Notes under the pieces: model-generated
The model's database searches: none
Seen by the model: the letters and a program-made list of their open reading frames with translations, nothing else
Told to the model about the DNA's origin: nothing
In this document: in pieces, positions 19,801 to 28,891 of the stretch
How positions within the stretch are numbered: position 1 is the first letter of the stretch
Layout: each line of letters opens with the position of its first letter
DNA from: CAZJUP01 sp964549275
Lineage (GTDB): Bacteria; Fidelibacterota; Marinisomatia; Marinisomatales; TCS55
DNA: 64,000 nt
Assembly (NCBI GenBank): GCA_964549275.1
Contig: CAZJUP010000012.1
Coordinates: 1-64,000, forward strand
Direction of reading: 5' to 3'
Made by a program: the position numbers and the translations under genes

Positions 19801-20183
19801 GAATATTTTTTAACTCTCTCTTTACAGAGATTAACAAATTTTTCAATACCGTATTCTTCAACATCCCGTTTGGATTTAAATCCCAATTCTTTTTCAACTT
19901 CTACCTCCACCCATAATCCCTGGCAATCAAAACCGTTTTGATAGCGCAATTCATGGCCATCCATGGCTTTAAACCGATTATAAATATCTTTAAGCGTTCG
20001 GCCCCAGGCATGGTGCACGCCCATGGGATTATTCGCGGTAATAGGTCCATCAATAAACGACCAGCGTGGCTTACCATTATTGGCTTTTACACGCTTTTGA
20101 AAAATGCTGTTTTTCTCCCAAAATTCCAGCGTTTTATGTTCTATGGATATAAAATCGGCTTGGGGATTTACTTTTTCTATCAT
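16878..20183 (-). CDS. ileS: isoleucyl-tRNA synthetase, type 2
   Basis: IleRS charges tRNA-Ile. At 1101 residues it fits the longer eukaryote-like type 2 class. The class I HIGH motif is replaced by GVHH at 55-58 in the context NNPMGVHHAWGRTLKD. The KMSKS loop reads DMHKS at 648-652 followed by WGN. Type 2 enzymes with this swapped GXHH signature are known and associated with very high mupirocin resistance. The editing domain lies in the middle, with a tRNA-binding C-terminal part. It is the first gene of the seven-gene run. Confidence 0.95.
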   Translation of the reverse strand: MIEKVNPQADFISIEHKTLEFWEKNSIFQKRVKANNGKPRWSFIDGPITANNPMGVHHAWGRTLKDIYNRFKAMDGHELRYQNGFDCQGLWVEVEVEKELGFKSKRDVEEYGIEKFVNLCKERVKKYSSIQTEQSKRLGYWMDWGNSYFTMSDENNYTIWAFLKKLFENGKIYRGTDSVPWSGRSGTSYSQMEIVEGRKLVAHEAIFVKFPLKNREKENLLVWTTTPWTLSSNVAAAVNGNLEYIKVKTTDGEIFYFAKDNLKYPRLEKQFQDKKQWVEGVPKLKTIEQIFKERGGYEVLDTLLGSDMVGWEYEGPFDDFEAQNEPGGFPLTHDELKEAGFAAVNQHRVIDPGKDSIGNDIVVGGEGTGIVHMAPGCGDIDHQIGKKLSLVDIAPLDEESKFLEKFGWLTGKTATDKETTQAIIDDLKKRGILIHVEKYPHIYPHCWRSGDELVFRLVDEWYINMDWRGKIKKIVDDIQWIPEWGKDRENEWLDNMGDWMISKKRFWGLALPIWTFEDGTFFVVGSEQELKELAVEGWEEFEGHSPHRPWIDKVKIKHPESGLIGTRILDVGNPWLDAGIVPFSTLKYRADKNYWKSWFPGDFVTESFPGQFRNWFYSLLAMSALLEEKAPFKTLLGHALVKDETGRDMHKSWGNAIWFDDAAEEMGVDVMRWMYAVQNPEHNLLFGYSHGNEIRKKLIQYWNSYSFFATYAAVDGFTPTDGGFDESNLTIMDRWILSKLHLFVKESREALEGFRSDQLMKRFEIFLEDLSNWYIRRNRRRFWKTEDDGDKQAAYDTLYCVLVTSLKVLAPIIPFVTEEMYQNLVRNTDVTAPESIHLCDYPNFEESRIDPALMEKVDSLRKLVEMGRSARNKGNLKIRQPLKKLVFAVKEDKVAEFLLNYRDVIMDELNVKSLERTESSETLMTVTVKPNLPVLGQKYGRYLPAIRKAFDGEGGIAVLNAIKAQKGFSLKLEGESVLLIREDILVEPQSVEGYTASGDDRITVGLTTELTEILLQEGIVRDVIRQVQIMRKNANFAVEDRINIYGIPEGEVGEAILAFEDMFKNETLAISINRDSEPGEYESKFRVRDQEIVFGIERIKN

Positions 20184-20265
20184 GGGTTAATGGAAGTTTT
20201 CATATCAGAATAATGGGTTGGAAATTACCGTTTCATCCTCGTCGAACAAAGTGGAATAGATAATA

Positions 20266-20293
20266 AAAAGGGCAATGAATTCATTGCCCTTTT
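20266..20293 (-). terminator. palindromic terminator after degP
   Basis: A perfect 28-base palindrome centred on GAATTC has a GGGCAATGAAT arm and ends in A4/T4 runs. It begins 24 bases past the stop of the protease gene at 20317. Its symmetry could also block transcription in the other direction, but there is no plus-strand gene nearby. Confidence 0.8.
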
Positions 20294-20316
20294 AGACTTA
20301 TATATTTTTTCTATAG

Positions 20317-21720
20317 CTAATCGTTCAACTCAAGGGTCAAATACCTGGCTGTATTATTTCTTTTAAGGTGAAGCAACACCACATCATCTTTCCGAGCTTT
20401 TTTAATCAGAGTATTGAATTCCCGCGCATTTTCTACTTTTACCGTACCCACCCGAGTTACAATATCTCCGGGCCGAATTCCTTTTCTGGCTGCATCACTA
20501 CTTGGAGACACTTCCGTAACAATGACCCCTTCAGAAGTATCTTCTATATCAAATTCCTGAATCAGGTTTTTGGTTATATTTTTTACAACAAAGCCTACAC
20601 CTCTTGAATCCTCATCTGATTTTTCTGAAGCAAGTCTCACCTCGTCACCTGGCATTTCTTCAAGACGTACACGGATTACTTTTTCTTTCTTGTCCCGAAT
20701 AACTGTGATATCATATTTTCGATTTGGTTTGGATGAAGACACGGTGTTTCGGAGATGGTCCACACTCTTAATTTTCTTTTTATCGAAGGCAATAATCACG
20801 TCCCCAGTTTTTAACCCAGCTTTTTTCCCCGGTCCATTTTTTACCACATCTGCCACTAATGCACCATCTCTGGTTTTTAGTCCTAAGGCTTTGGCATACT
20901 GGTCATCGATGGCCTGGATTTGAACGCCAATCCAGGAACGGATCACCCGTCCATGGGCAATCAAATCATCCATCACTTTTTTCACCATATTGGATGGGAT
21001 GGCAAATCCAACCCCTTTGTTAGACCGGTCAAATCCTCCCGTATAAATAGCCGTATTAATTCCGATTAATTCTCCTGCCACGTTCAATAGGGCTCCTCCA
21101 CTATTTCCGGGATTTATGGCTGCATCTGTCTGAATGAAGTCTTCGTAAAATTCATTATTTCCAATAATATTCCCTCGGCCTTTCGCACTTACGATTCCCG
21201 TAGTGACCGTATGACTTAAATTTGCAGAAAAAGGGCTGCCCACTGCGATAACCCATTCTCCAACACGGAGATTATCCGAATTGCCCAACTTCAAGTCGGT
21301 CAAGTTTTCCGCATCAATGCGGAGCACAGCCAAGTCAGACTTTGGATCACGTCCTACAATTTCCGCTTCATACTCTCGCTTGTCAAAAAGTCGAATGGTA
21401 ATATCATCCATATTTTCAACGACATGGTTGTTTGTAAGGATATACCCTTTCCCGGCATCAACAATGACACCGGAGCCTAATGCGTTAGATTTATATTCCC
21501 TCTGAGGCATTCTGGGATTAAAGAATCTGAACATGTCATTATCAAAGGGAATGTTTGGATGCACTTGATCTAATTTTACATTTTTAATGGTCAAAATGGT
21601 TACAACAGCCGGATTGGCTTTTTCTGCAACATCCGCGAATTGACTGCTGAATTGCTTTAAAATACTGCTTTGGGCCATGAGTCCCGAAACTATAAATATG
21701 AATAGTACTGTTTTCTTCAT
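20317..21720 (-). CDS. degP: periplasmic serine protease DegP/HtrA
   Basis: A 467-residue HtrA protease that degrades or refolds damaged envelope proteins. After a short signal peptide (cleavage near MAQS) the trypsin-like domain carries the catalytic triad His99 (NNHVV), Asp129 (SDLAVLR) and Ser207 (GNSGGAL). Two PDZ domains follow, roughly 260-345 and 375-460. AGGA before the ATG is a good binding site. It stands alone between a strong terminator and the divergent-spaced M1 peptidase gene. Whether it is DegP, DegQ or DegS cannot be told. Confidence 0.95.
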   Translation of the reverse strand: MKKTVLFIFIVSGLMAQSSILKQFSSQFADVAEKANPAVVTILTIKNVKLDQVHPNIPFDNDMFRFFNPRMPQREYKSNALGSGVIVDAGKGYILTNNHVVENMDDITIRLFDKREYEAEIVGRDPKSDLAVLRIDAENLTDLKLGNSDNLRVGEWVIAVGSPFSANLSHTVTTGIVSAKGRGNIIGNNEFYEDFIQTDAAINPGNSGGALLNVAGELIGINTAIYTGGFDRSNKGVGFAIPSNMVKKVMDDLIAHGRVIRSWIGVQIQAIDDQYAKALGLKTRDGALVADVVKNGPGKKAGLKTGDVIIAFDKKKIKSVDHLRNTVSSSKPNRKYDITVIRDKKEKVIRVRLEEMPGDEVRLASEKSDEDSRGVGFVVKNITKNLIQEFDIEDTSEGVIVTEVSPSSDAARKGIRPGDIVTRVGTVKVENAREFNTLIKKARKDDVVLLHLKRNNTARYLTLELND

Positions 21721-21780
21721 AAAAAATATTCCTAAATTTTTATTTCTTCAATGCAAGGGGATAAAAATAGTTCCTCTGTC

Positions 21781-24717
21781 TTAGATACCTTTTTGAAAAC
21801 TGATGACCCAGTTTTTTGTTCCTGTTTTTGAACCCGTTTCATCTTGTGTCCAAAAAGGAAAATCGATCCGAATAAATACGTTTTGCCCAACAATGTTTTT
21901 TCCTGCCCGTATTCCAATACCCGCATCGGTCAAAACAGTATCGTTGAACCCCATATCCCCTTTCTCTAACCGGGAACCGTTAAGGAGTCCTGCATCCATA
22001 AAAAAGGCCGCTTCCAACTTCAATCCTTTAAATGATTTTCCATAAAAACCCTCAAGAGTCAGCCCTGATATTTGTTCAACCCCTGAATATCCTCTGCCAT
22101 AAAACCCACGCAAATTCCCATCACCTGGTAAATGGTATCTATTCCTAGACTCTGACCAGCCAAAAAAACTGGAAGCATCTCTTAAATATGAATTTTCATA
22201 AACATCACCTGAACCGGCCCCTTCAACCGTGTATCGTTCCTGAACAGGAACGCCTTTTTCATCTGCCCAAATTTTCCCTAAAATAATTCTTTCCCTAAAA
22301 CCAAAATTTCCAAACTTTTTTTCTGTTTTATTTTCAAAAGTCAATCTTCCAAAATGCCAATCCGACCACCCTCCCGGTGCAATATCTAATTTAATGGTAA
22401 AATAGGAAGGGCCGACTCCCATAGATAATTCGTTAGACCATAAGAAGACTTTTCCTTTATCGAATAAATCTGTTCTTGTTGTATCTAAAGTTTGGGAAAC
22501 GTGAAATCCAATTGAAAATGTTCGGTACTTAATCAGTGGGTTCAATGGGTATGATTTTGTTTCTGCTTTTAAACCATATCCGCTGACTCCTCCAAAATTA
22601 TAGGCGTGGTATCTCATTTTCCCTCCATTGCTCTTCAATGGGTGTTTTTTCCATCCTTTTATGGACCAAAAAACTTTTTTCGATTCTGGTCCAAAGTGAA
22701 GAGACGCTGATGAAGACTCCCATAACCCATAAGTTTTTTTTATCTGAATTCCCGGGATAACTTTATCTAAATCATGATACTGTGCTGTCGGCAACCACTG
22801 AATAACCACTCTGTCTCTGGGATTATAACGCATCCCGGGTCGGTAAAACATGATTTCTTTTGGTATTCTACCTGTAAAATTATTTCGCCGATCAATATCC
22901 AATGTTTTGCTATCCGGGTCAAGGACGGCAAATTGGGGTTCCGAGGATACAGTATAGGTAAAAGTATCTGTTGGACGCGAATGGTGGTTTTTCCACCAGT
23001 TTCGATAAATTTCACCGTTTTTTAGTCGGGTTTCAATTAACTGGGGCATTTCACGATTCCCTTTTCGATTTATATTCAGGCTGACCTCCCATGAACCATC
23101 GGAATTGGGATTTTTCTTCCAGCCATCAATTCCATAATCCAGTTTTCTTGTGTCATGAAGCCACGGGTTGAAAAACCACGTCAAATTTTGTCCTGAAGCA
23201 TCCTCCATGGCTTGAATAAATCGCTCTTCGTTTGTGTGCTTCAGTTTCCATCTCCGAAAATAAGTCTGCATTCCAGATGTAAAAAGGGAGTCCCCTAAAA
23301 TGTACTGGAGTTCCTCCAGCATGAGCGAAGGTTTTGTATATGCATTTTGCCGATAAGCAAAACTATTTTTAAATCGATAAGAATATCGACTCACTGGTTC
23401 ATCCAAACCTCCGGTGATAAAACCTATAGAATACCACTGACTTCTATCCAAAGCGCTGGCAAATTTCCACTTTTTTTTCTGGAATGGAGTGTACCGATGT
23501 GTTTTTTCTAAATCAAATCCTACGGGGCCATATTTATTCATCATATATTGTCGTGTCTGGAAGGTGGTAAACCCTTCATCCAACCAAGATTCTCGGACCT
23601 CATTGTTTCCCAGAATACCGTAAAACCAAATATGCCCGATTTCATGGAGAATGAGGCTTTCGGATTCGCTTCCATTCATTACCAACATAGGATACTCCAT
23701 GCCTCCCCCCTTCAATCGATCTGTTGTTGTCACCTGTGGATAGGGATACATCCCATAATTGTGACTTAACCATTCCAAAGCCCACTCCGAACGGTTTACT
23801 ACTTTTTTCGTCCATTTTTTACCATTTTTTATATTAAAAACCACATGGACTTTTATCCCGTTCCATTCTCCGCTTTCATAAAGAAAATCAGGAGAAGTAA
23901 TCCACGCAAAATCATGAATGTTTTCGGCATGAAATGTCACAGTTCTTGATTCGCCGGAATCGGGGATGCTGTAGGTATTATTAAATTCCATTAACCATTT
24001 TCCAAATGCCATACTCGTATCCACTCTAACACTTTCCCACCCTGGGTCTCCTACCGAAACCTCACCTGTAGAGGCTACAATATATCCCGCCGGGACGGTC
24101 ATGGTTACATCAAATGTACCAAATTCGCCGTAAAATTCTCCTTCAGCATGGAAAGGGATATTGTGCCATCCGTCTTCATCATATACCACCATTTTAGGAT
24201 ACCACTGTGCAAAATTATATTGCTTCCCCACTCGACCTGCCCGTTCTACCTGTTTCCCAACGTGGTGTGTCCAATCTAATTCTATTATTAATGAATCACC
24301 TGGTAGAAGTGGAGCCCGTAAATCCGAAGATAATATCGTATCATCTATCTTGAAGGAATCTGACAAAATAGATTTGTCATTCGAAACCTGGAATGAATGG
24401 ATATCAACCCGACTGAAATAATCCTCTAACCCTTTAATAAAATTAGCGGCTCGACCTAACCGTCCTAACCGCTGAGTATATTCTCTGTATTTCACGGATC
24501 CTTTTTGAAAGGCATTAGGATAAAGATGAAGATAAACCTGATCCAACGTATCTGGAGAATGATTGATGTATTTAATGCTGGTTTTTCCTCCAACCGTATG
24601 GATTGCTGTATCCAGTTTGACATCCATAGTATAATGAACAAATTGCTGCCAGTATGATTCTGCTGACAGAAAACCTGCCATACCAATCATGATTATTCCA
24701 TTAATTATTTTTTTCAT
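21781..24717 (-). CDS. M1 metallopeptidase fused to an Omp85-like beta-barrel
   Basis: A 978-residue secreted protein. A signal peptide of about 19 residues is followed by an M1 aminopeptidase-type domain (about 25-560). The zinc site is HEIGH at 358-362 with Glu381 18 residues later, preceded by GGGMEYP in place of the usual GAMEN. The remaining 340 or so residues have regular beta-strand spacing with GDGNLRGFYGRGYSG and DAGIGIR near the end, resembling the C-terminal barrel of Omp85-family proteins. So the catalytic domain is probably held at the outer membrane. I cannot say which substrate it cleaves. Confidence 0.8.
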   Translation of the reverse strand: MKKIINGIIMIGMAGFLSAESYWQQFVHYTMDVKLDTAIHTVGGKTSIKYINHSPDTLDQVYLHLYPNAFQKGSVKYREYTQRLGRLGRAANFIKGLEDYFSRVDIHSFQVSNDKSILSDSFKIDDTILSSDLRAPLLPGDSLIIELDWTHHVGKQVERAGRVGKQYNFAQWYPKMVVYDEDGWHNIPFHAEGEFYGEFGTFDVTMTVPAGYIVASTGEVSVGDPGWESVRVDTSMAFGKWLMEFNNTYSIPDSGESRTVTFHAENIHDFAWITSPDFLYESGEWNGIKVHVVFNIKNGKKWTKKVVNRSEWALEWLSHNYGMYPYPQVTTTDRLKGGGMEYPMLVMNGSESESLILHEIGHIWFYGILGNNEVRESWLDEGFTTFQTRQYMMNKYGPVGFDLEKTHRYTPFQKKKWKFASALDRSQWYSIGFITGGLDEPVSRYSYRFKNSFAYRQNAYTKPSLMLEELQYILGDSLFTSGMQTYFRRWKLKHTNEERFIQAMEDASGQNLTWFFNPWLHDTRKLDYGIDGWKKNPNSDGSWEVSLNINRKGNREMPQLIETRLKNGEIYRNWWKNHHSRPTDTFTYTVSSEPQFAVLDPDSKTLDIDRRNNFTGRIPKEIMFYRPGMRYNPRDRVVIQWLPTAQYHDLDKVIPGIQIKKTYGLWESSSASLHFGPESKKVFWSIKGWKKHPLKSNGGKMRYHAYNFGGVSGYGLKAETKSYPLNPLIKYRTFSIGFHVSQTLDTTRTDLFDKGKVFLWSNELSMGVGPSYFTIKLDIAPGGWSDWHFGRLTFENKTEKKFGNFGFRERIILGKIWADEKGVPVQERYTVEGAGSGDVYENSYLRDASSFFGWSESRNRYHLPGDGNLRGFYGRGYSGVEQISGLTLEGFYGKSFKGLKLEAAFFMDAGLLNGSRLEKGDMGFNDTVLTDAGIGIRAGKNIVGQNVFIRIDFPFWTQDETGSKTGTKNWVISFQKGI

Positions 24718-24811
24718 AAATCTATTTGTATTAAGTATTATTTAGAGGGATAAGGGGTATGTCCCAAAAATATTTGCACCAAGAATAAGAAATTAACAGA
24801 GATAATTTGTC

Positions 24812-25408
24812 TTAAAGATAGTCTTTAAGGTCGTTATAGAATACATTTTCAGAGCGCGGTCCGATATATCCTTTTACGATATATCCCTCTCTGTCAATGA
24901 TAAATGTTGTGGGGATTCCATTAATGGCTTGACCAATAGCTTGTCCATACAATCCTGTAACTTGGCCGGTCTCATTTCCGCTAATATCGGTTAAGACCGT
25001 ATATTCCATATTCCATTTTTCCATAAAATCGGAAATATCAGATTCTGAGCCTGAACTAAGAGTAATACCCACAATTTCAAGACCTTTTTTGTTATGTTTA
25101 GAATAGAGTTTATTAAAATCAGGAATTTCTTTTCTACACGGGGCACACCAGGTTCCCCAAAAGTTAAGCAGGATAACTTTTCCTTTATGCTCACTCAGAG
25201 TAAATTTTTCTCCATTGACACTTTTTAATGTAAAGTTGGGTGCAGGGATCGCATTGGCGGCTCGAGGTTGGGAATTGTTTCCCACCATTTTACTTACAAT
25301 TGCACTTGCAGACTGCGAATGCTTTTCAGCATTGACAGTTTCCTTTTGGCTGCATCCCATGGTCACAAACATTGCAAATGATAACAAAATCAAACCCGTT
25401 TTTTTCAT
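24812..25408 (-). CDS. TlpA-like thioredoxin-fold lipoprotein
   Basis: A 198-residue lipoprotein with lipobox VTMGC (Cys19) and one thioredoxin-fold domain starting near Asn58. The active-site WCAPC is at 87-91 and the cis-Pro loop GIPTTF near 165. TlpA/ResA-like proteins reduce specific disulfides in the envelope, often during cytochrome c or cupredoxin maturation. The gene follows DsbD by 17 bases and has an AAAGGA binding site, so DsbD probably feeds electrons to it. The exact target is unknown. Confidence 0.9.
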   Translation of the reverse strand: MKKTGLILLSFAMFVTMGCSQKETVNAEKHSQSASAIVSKMVGNNSQPRAANAIPAPNFTLKSVNGEKFTLSEHKGKVILLNFWGTWCAPCRKEIPDFNKLYSKHNKKGLEIVGITLSSGSESDISDFMEKWNMEYTVLTDISGNETGQVTGLYGQAIGQAINGIPTTFIIDREGYIVKGYIGPRSENVFYNDLKDYL

Positions 25409-25425
25409 TTTTTTTTATTCCTTTT

Positions 25426-27303
25426 TTAACCGGCGAGACCCACATCGAGAAAATCCAGAAATTCATCCAGATTACGAGTCATACCGGGAAAAGTTGCGAT
25501 TATTTCATTGTCGGGATTTAAAATGACGTAAAAGGGTAACGCCGCAGTCCCGAATCTATTAATTTCATATTGCTGGTTTTCTTTATAATTCGGTCCCCCA
25601 TCTGTATATAATTGAACCAATACCATTTCATTAAATCGGGTTTTTACTTCAGATTTGGTAAAAACATTAGCTTCCATCCAGCGACAGTTTGTGCAAGTAT
25701 ATCCTGTAAAATCGATAAAAACCGATTTACCGGTTTGCCTTGCCTCAGCTAAACCGGGCTCCAATTCTGAATACCAGTCGAATTCTTCTGCGATGGATAC
25801 TCCATTGGTCCGAACAGAGCCTGATTCTGCCTCCACAATTGGAGGTAAATACGAGTAAATTAATCCATGAATTCTTTGCCCGAATAACCCCGAAGATAAG
25901 TAAAGGCCGAAGGTTAAGAACCCGAGACTTAGCATCATTCTGGGAACACCAATTGTTTTTAATTCAGAGTCATGGGGAAGCTGAATTTTCCCCAAAAGGT
26001 AAAATCCTGAAAAAATCATGATGACTGCCCATGCTGCCAAAACCATCTTATGGGAGAAAAATCCCAATCCCCAAACTAAATCTGTATTACTGAGAAATTT
26101 AAAAGCTGCTGCCAATTCGAGAAAACCCATCACCACTTTGACCGAATTCAACCAACCGCCCGATTTGGGCATTTTTGCTAGATATTGAGGAAATAATGCT
26201 AAAAAGAAAAATGGTAATGAAAAAGCCGTGCTAAAGACAATCATCCCTAATGCCGGCCAAAACCATTGACCTTGTGCAGCCGCTACGAGAAGTAGCCCTA
26301 CAAACTGTACTGTACAGGTAAAGGAAGTCAGCGTAAAAGTTACTGCCATAAACAATACACCAACATAACCGCCTCTGCCTTCCTGTTTTAAGGAAAATTG
26401 GCGCAATCCTTCCGGAAGCTGAATTTCATACATCCCAAAAAGGGATAATGAAAAATAGATAAACAGTGCACCAATAAACAGGTTTACCCAAGGATTCGCA
26501 GCCAACTGATTCGCTCCGGATGCTCCAAGAGTAAAAGCTAAAATCAGCCCCAAAATACTGAATGTTGACACGATCCCCAATGTATAAACTGTTGCCTGGC
26601 TAAAAGGCGATTTCCCATTTTTCTCACCCTGATGAGTGAAGAAACTCACTGTTATGGGAATCATGGGAAATACACATGGGGTAAGCAAAGCTAAGAAGCC
26701 CATAGAAAGAGCTAAGAGAACAAATGAGAAAAAACCCTGACTGATTGCAGCATCCAAGTCAATATTTCCTGAACCGTCTGTTACGGATGTTTTCGCTGGA
26801 ACAAAATCCCTATTGGACTCTCGAGGAAACCCCGGCTCAATTTTCAATGTTACAGATGCCTCATCTTCTCGAGGAGGGTAACAAATAGATGCATTGCAAA
26901 CCTGGTATAACACTTTGGCCTTCAGGGTCAGTTCCCCTGGTTCAAGATTTGATTTTAATAAAACCGGAACAGTGAAATCAGCACCCCCCTCATGATACCG
27001 CGTCACCGTCATAAAGCCATCGTCGTATTTTTCCACAGGAGAGTCTTCTTTTACTTTTCCTGTCGACTCTATTCCCTCCCCCTCAATCACAACTCTTGTG
27101 GCAATAGGTCCTTCACCGGCATCATGCGTTGCATAAATATGCCATTCTTCTTCCATGGAAGCTTTTATAAGAATATTAACAACTTCTCCGGCCCTAGCGG
27201 GACTTTCAGCCGTAGCAGTAATTGTTACCGGGCTGTCAAACTGTCCAATGAGAGTTGAGACTGCTGCCAGAAAGAATAATGTGATTCGGAATTTTAGCTT
27301 CAT
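25426..27303 (-). CDS. dsbD: thiol:disulfide interchange protein DsbD
   Basis: DsbD carries reducing power from cytoplasmic thioredoxin to envelope thiol proteins. The 625 residues hold all three parts. The periplasmic alpha domain has Cys136 and Cys141, the eight-span membrane domain has Cys210 (LTPCVFPMIP) and Cys330 (FTCTVQF), and the C-terminal thioredoxin domain has CTNC at 537-540. The alpha-domain pair is spaced by four residues, as in DsbD relatives. The TlpA-like lipoprotein gene directly downstream is a likely partner. Confidence 0.92.
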   Translation of the reverse strand: MKLKFRITLFFLAAVSTLIGQFDSPVTITATAESPARAGEVVNILIKASMEEEWHIYATHDAGEGPIATRVVIEGEGIESTGKVKEDSPVEKYDDGFMTVTRYHEGGADFTVPVLLKSNLEPGELTLKAKVLYQVCNASICYPPREDEASVTLKIEPGFPRESNRDFVPAKTSVTDGSGNIDLDAAISQGFFSFVLLALSMGFLALLTPCVFPMIPITVSFFTHQGEKNGKSPFSQATVYTLGIVSTFSILGLILAFTLGASGANQLAANPWVNLFIGALFIYFSLSLFGMYEIQLPEGLRQFSLKQEGRGGYVGVLFMAVTFTLTSFTCTVQFVGLLLVAAAQGQWFWPALGMIVFSTAFSLPFFFLALFPQYLAKMPKSGGWLNSVKVVMGFLELAAAFKFLSNTDLVWGLGFFSHKMVLAAWAVIMIFSGFYLLGKIQLPHDSELKTIGVPRMMLSLGFLTFGLYLSSGLFGQRIHGLIYSYLPPIVEAESGSVRTNGVSIAEEFDWYSELEPGLAEARQTGKSVFIDFTGYTCTNCRWMEANVFTKSEVKTRFNEMVLVQLYTDGGPNYKENQQYEINRFGTAALPFYVILNPDNEIIATFPGMTRNLDEFLDFLDVGLAG

Positions 27304-27348
27304 AGTTTAATATTATTTTGATGCAAAAGTGGGTCGAAAGTAACAGAT

Positions 27349-28260
27349 TTAGGTTAGGAGGTCAAACCAATGTTTAAATTTAAATTTTAACCGTGATTTT
27401 TGTTTGATTCTTTTCTTAAGCGATTTCACTGATGATTCTGCAGCCTGTATCCCAATATTTAGCAACTCATCAAATTTGTCAAACCGGGACCAATGAAGAT
27501 TTTTTACGTCCGGGTCAATAACAAAATCCGCTAACCGTCTCATTTCCCGTGTCAGATTTAAATACGTTACCATATCAGAACGAAGCATAATTTCATAGAT
27601 ATTCACATCTTCGAGGGGTGGGATACTTCTTTTTCGAATATCAATGCCAATTAAAAAATCTACAGTGTCTTTTAACACCGGTGTCGGTAAAGGCATACTT
27701 GCTCCCCCATCGACAATTAATTTTTCTTCTTGTTTTGTAGGCTCTACATATCCTGGTATTGTTCCGGATTGAACTACAGCCTCTAATAAATCCCCAGATT
27801 CATAAATGACCGGAGTTGCAGACTGAATATCCGTAGCAACAACTTTTAGAGGAATTTGCAACTCTTCGAATGTTTTTACTGGAATTAAAAAATTGAAAGC
27901 ATCTCGAAGCCTATCCTTTCGGATGATGGACGACCGATGAAGGGACATAGCCAAAACAACCTGGTCCTTGACCTTACGGGCAATTTGCTCAAAAGCAGAG
28001 TGTGGATCTCGATTTTCAACTAAACGATCTGTTCCCAATTCTTTAAAAACATCACTCTCAATAAAAGCCCTGAATCGTTGTTCAATCCACTCCGGATCCC
28101 GGGTTGCACCATACATTGCTCCAATTACGGCTCCTGCACTAGTCCCGGCCACCTGGTCAAACGATATCCCCTCGGCATGAAGAACTTTTAAAGCTCCGAT
28201 ATGAGCTGCACCTCTCGCTCCCCCGCCACCTAAAGCCAATCCAATTCTTGGAAAAATCAT
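27349..28260 (-). CDS. patatin-like phospholipase (RssA type)
   Basis: A 303-residue lipid acyl hydrolase. The oxyanion segment GGGARG is at 12-17, the nucleophile Ser41 is in GTSAG, and Asp184 is in DGGAS, giving the Ser-Asp dyad of patatins. The C-terminus is Lys/Arg-rich. No signal peptide is visible, so it should act in the cytoplasm or at the inner face of the membrane. It starts one base after the cyclophilin stop. RssA-type proteins have various lipid roles; the substrate is not known. Confidence 0.9.
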   Translation of the reverse strand: MIFPRIGLALGGGGARGAAHIGALKVLHAEGISFDQVAGTSAGAVIGAMYGATRDPEWIEQRFRAFIESDVFKELGTDRLVENRDPHSAFEQIARKVKDQVVLAMSLHRSSIIRKDRLRDAFNFLIPVKTFEELQIPLKVVATDIQSATPVIYESGDLLEAVVQSGTIPGYVEPTKQEEKLIVDGGASMPLPTPVLKDTVDFLIGIDIRKRSIPPLEDVNIYEIMLRSDMVTYLNLTREMRRLADFVIDPDVKNLHWSRFDKFDELLNIGIQAAESSVKSLKKRIKQKSRLKFKFKHWFDLLT

Positions 28261-28261
28261 T

Positions 28262-28891
28262 TTATTCTGTTAAGACTTCAGATGCTTTCGCGATTTTGAC
28301 CTTCATTTCAACTTTTTCAAAGGGATTTGCCATATCCGGCCCCTGATAAAGTGGATTTTCTTTTTGAGGTGTATCCACATTCACAATGGCATCAACCTGG
28401 TCCAATCCCTGAATCACTTTTCCGAAAACAGTGTATTTTCTATCAAGTTGCGGTAAAGGTGTAATACATATGAAAAATTGACTGCCGGCAGAATTAGGGC
28501 TTGCAGACCTAGCCATGGATAAGGTGCCCCTTAAATGAAGGGAATCGCTAAACTCACTGGGAAGAGTCCACGTTGCCGGATCGTCTTCTTCCCCTATATC
28601 AAAATATTTTCCTGCTCGCCCTCCCATACCATCGTTTAATCGGTCATCATCCTTTGAATTCGGATCCCCTCCCTGAATAACAAATCTAGGGATAACCCTG
28701 TGAAAGGTTGTTCCGTCGAAATATCCTTCTTCCGCCAGTATTTTAAAGCTTTCCACATGTTTTGGGGCAACTTCGGGGTAAAGTTCTACAACCATATCCC
28801 CGAAGGATGTGGAGATTACCGCTACATCTTTATCCGTTGAACAACTCATGGTCAATACTCCCAGTAAAACGATTAATCCTGTTTTTTTCAT
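28262..28891 (-). CDS. cyclophilin-type peptidyl-prolyl isomerase lipoprotein
   Basis: This 209-residue lipoprotein has a lipobox ending at Cys17 (LTMSC) and one cyclophilin domain. The segment TTFHRVIPRFVIQGGDP holds the catalytic Arg and core residues, and SQFFICITPLPQLDRKYTVFG is the typical second half. It likely folds proline-containing proteins in the envelope. AGGAGA precedes the ATG, and it overlaps pyrE by four bases. The pairing with pyrimidine genes appears to be transcriptional convenience rather than function. Confidence 0.93.
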   Translation of the reverse strand: MKKTGLIVLLGVLTMSCSTDKDVAVISTSFGDMVVELYPEVAPKHVESFKILAEEGYFDGTTFHRVIPRFVIQGGDPNSKDDDRLNDGMGGRAGKYFDIGEEDDPATWTLPSEFSDSLHLRGTLSMARSASPNSAGSQFFICITPLPQLDRKYTVFGKVIQGLDQVDAIVNVDTPQKENPLYQGPDMANPFEKVEMKVKIAKASEVLTE

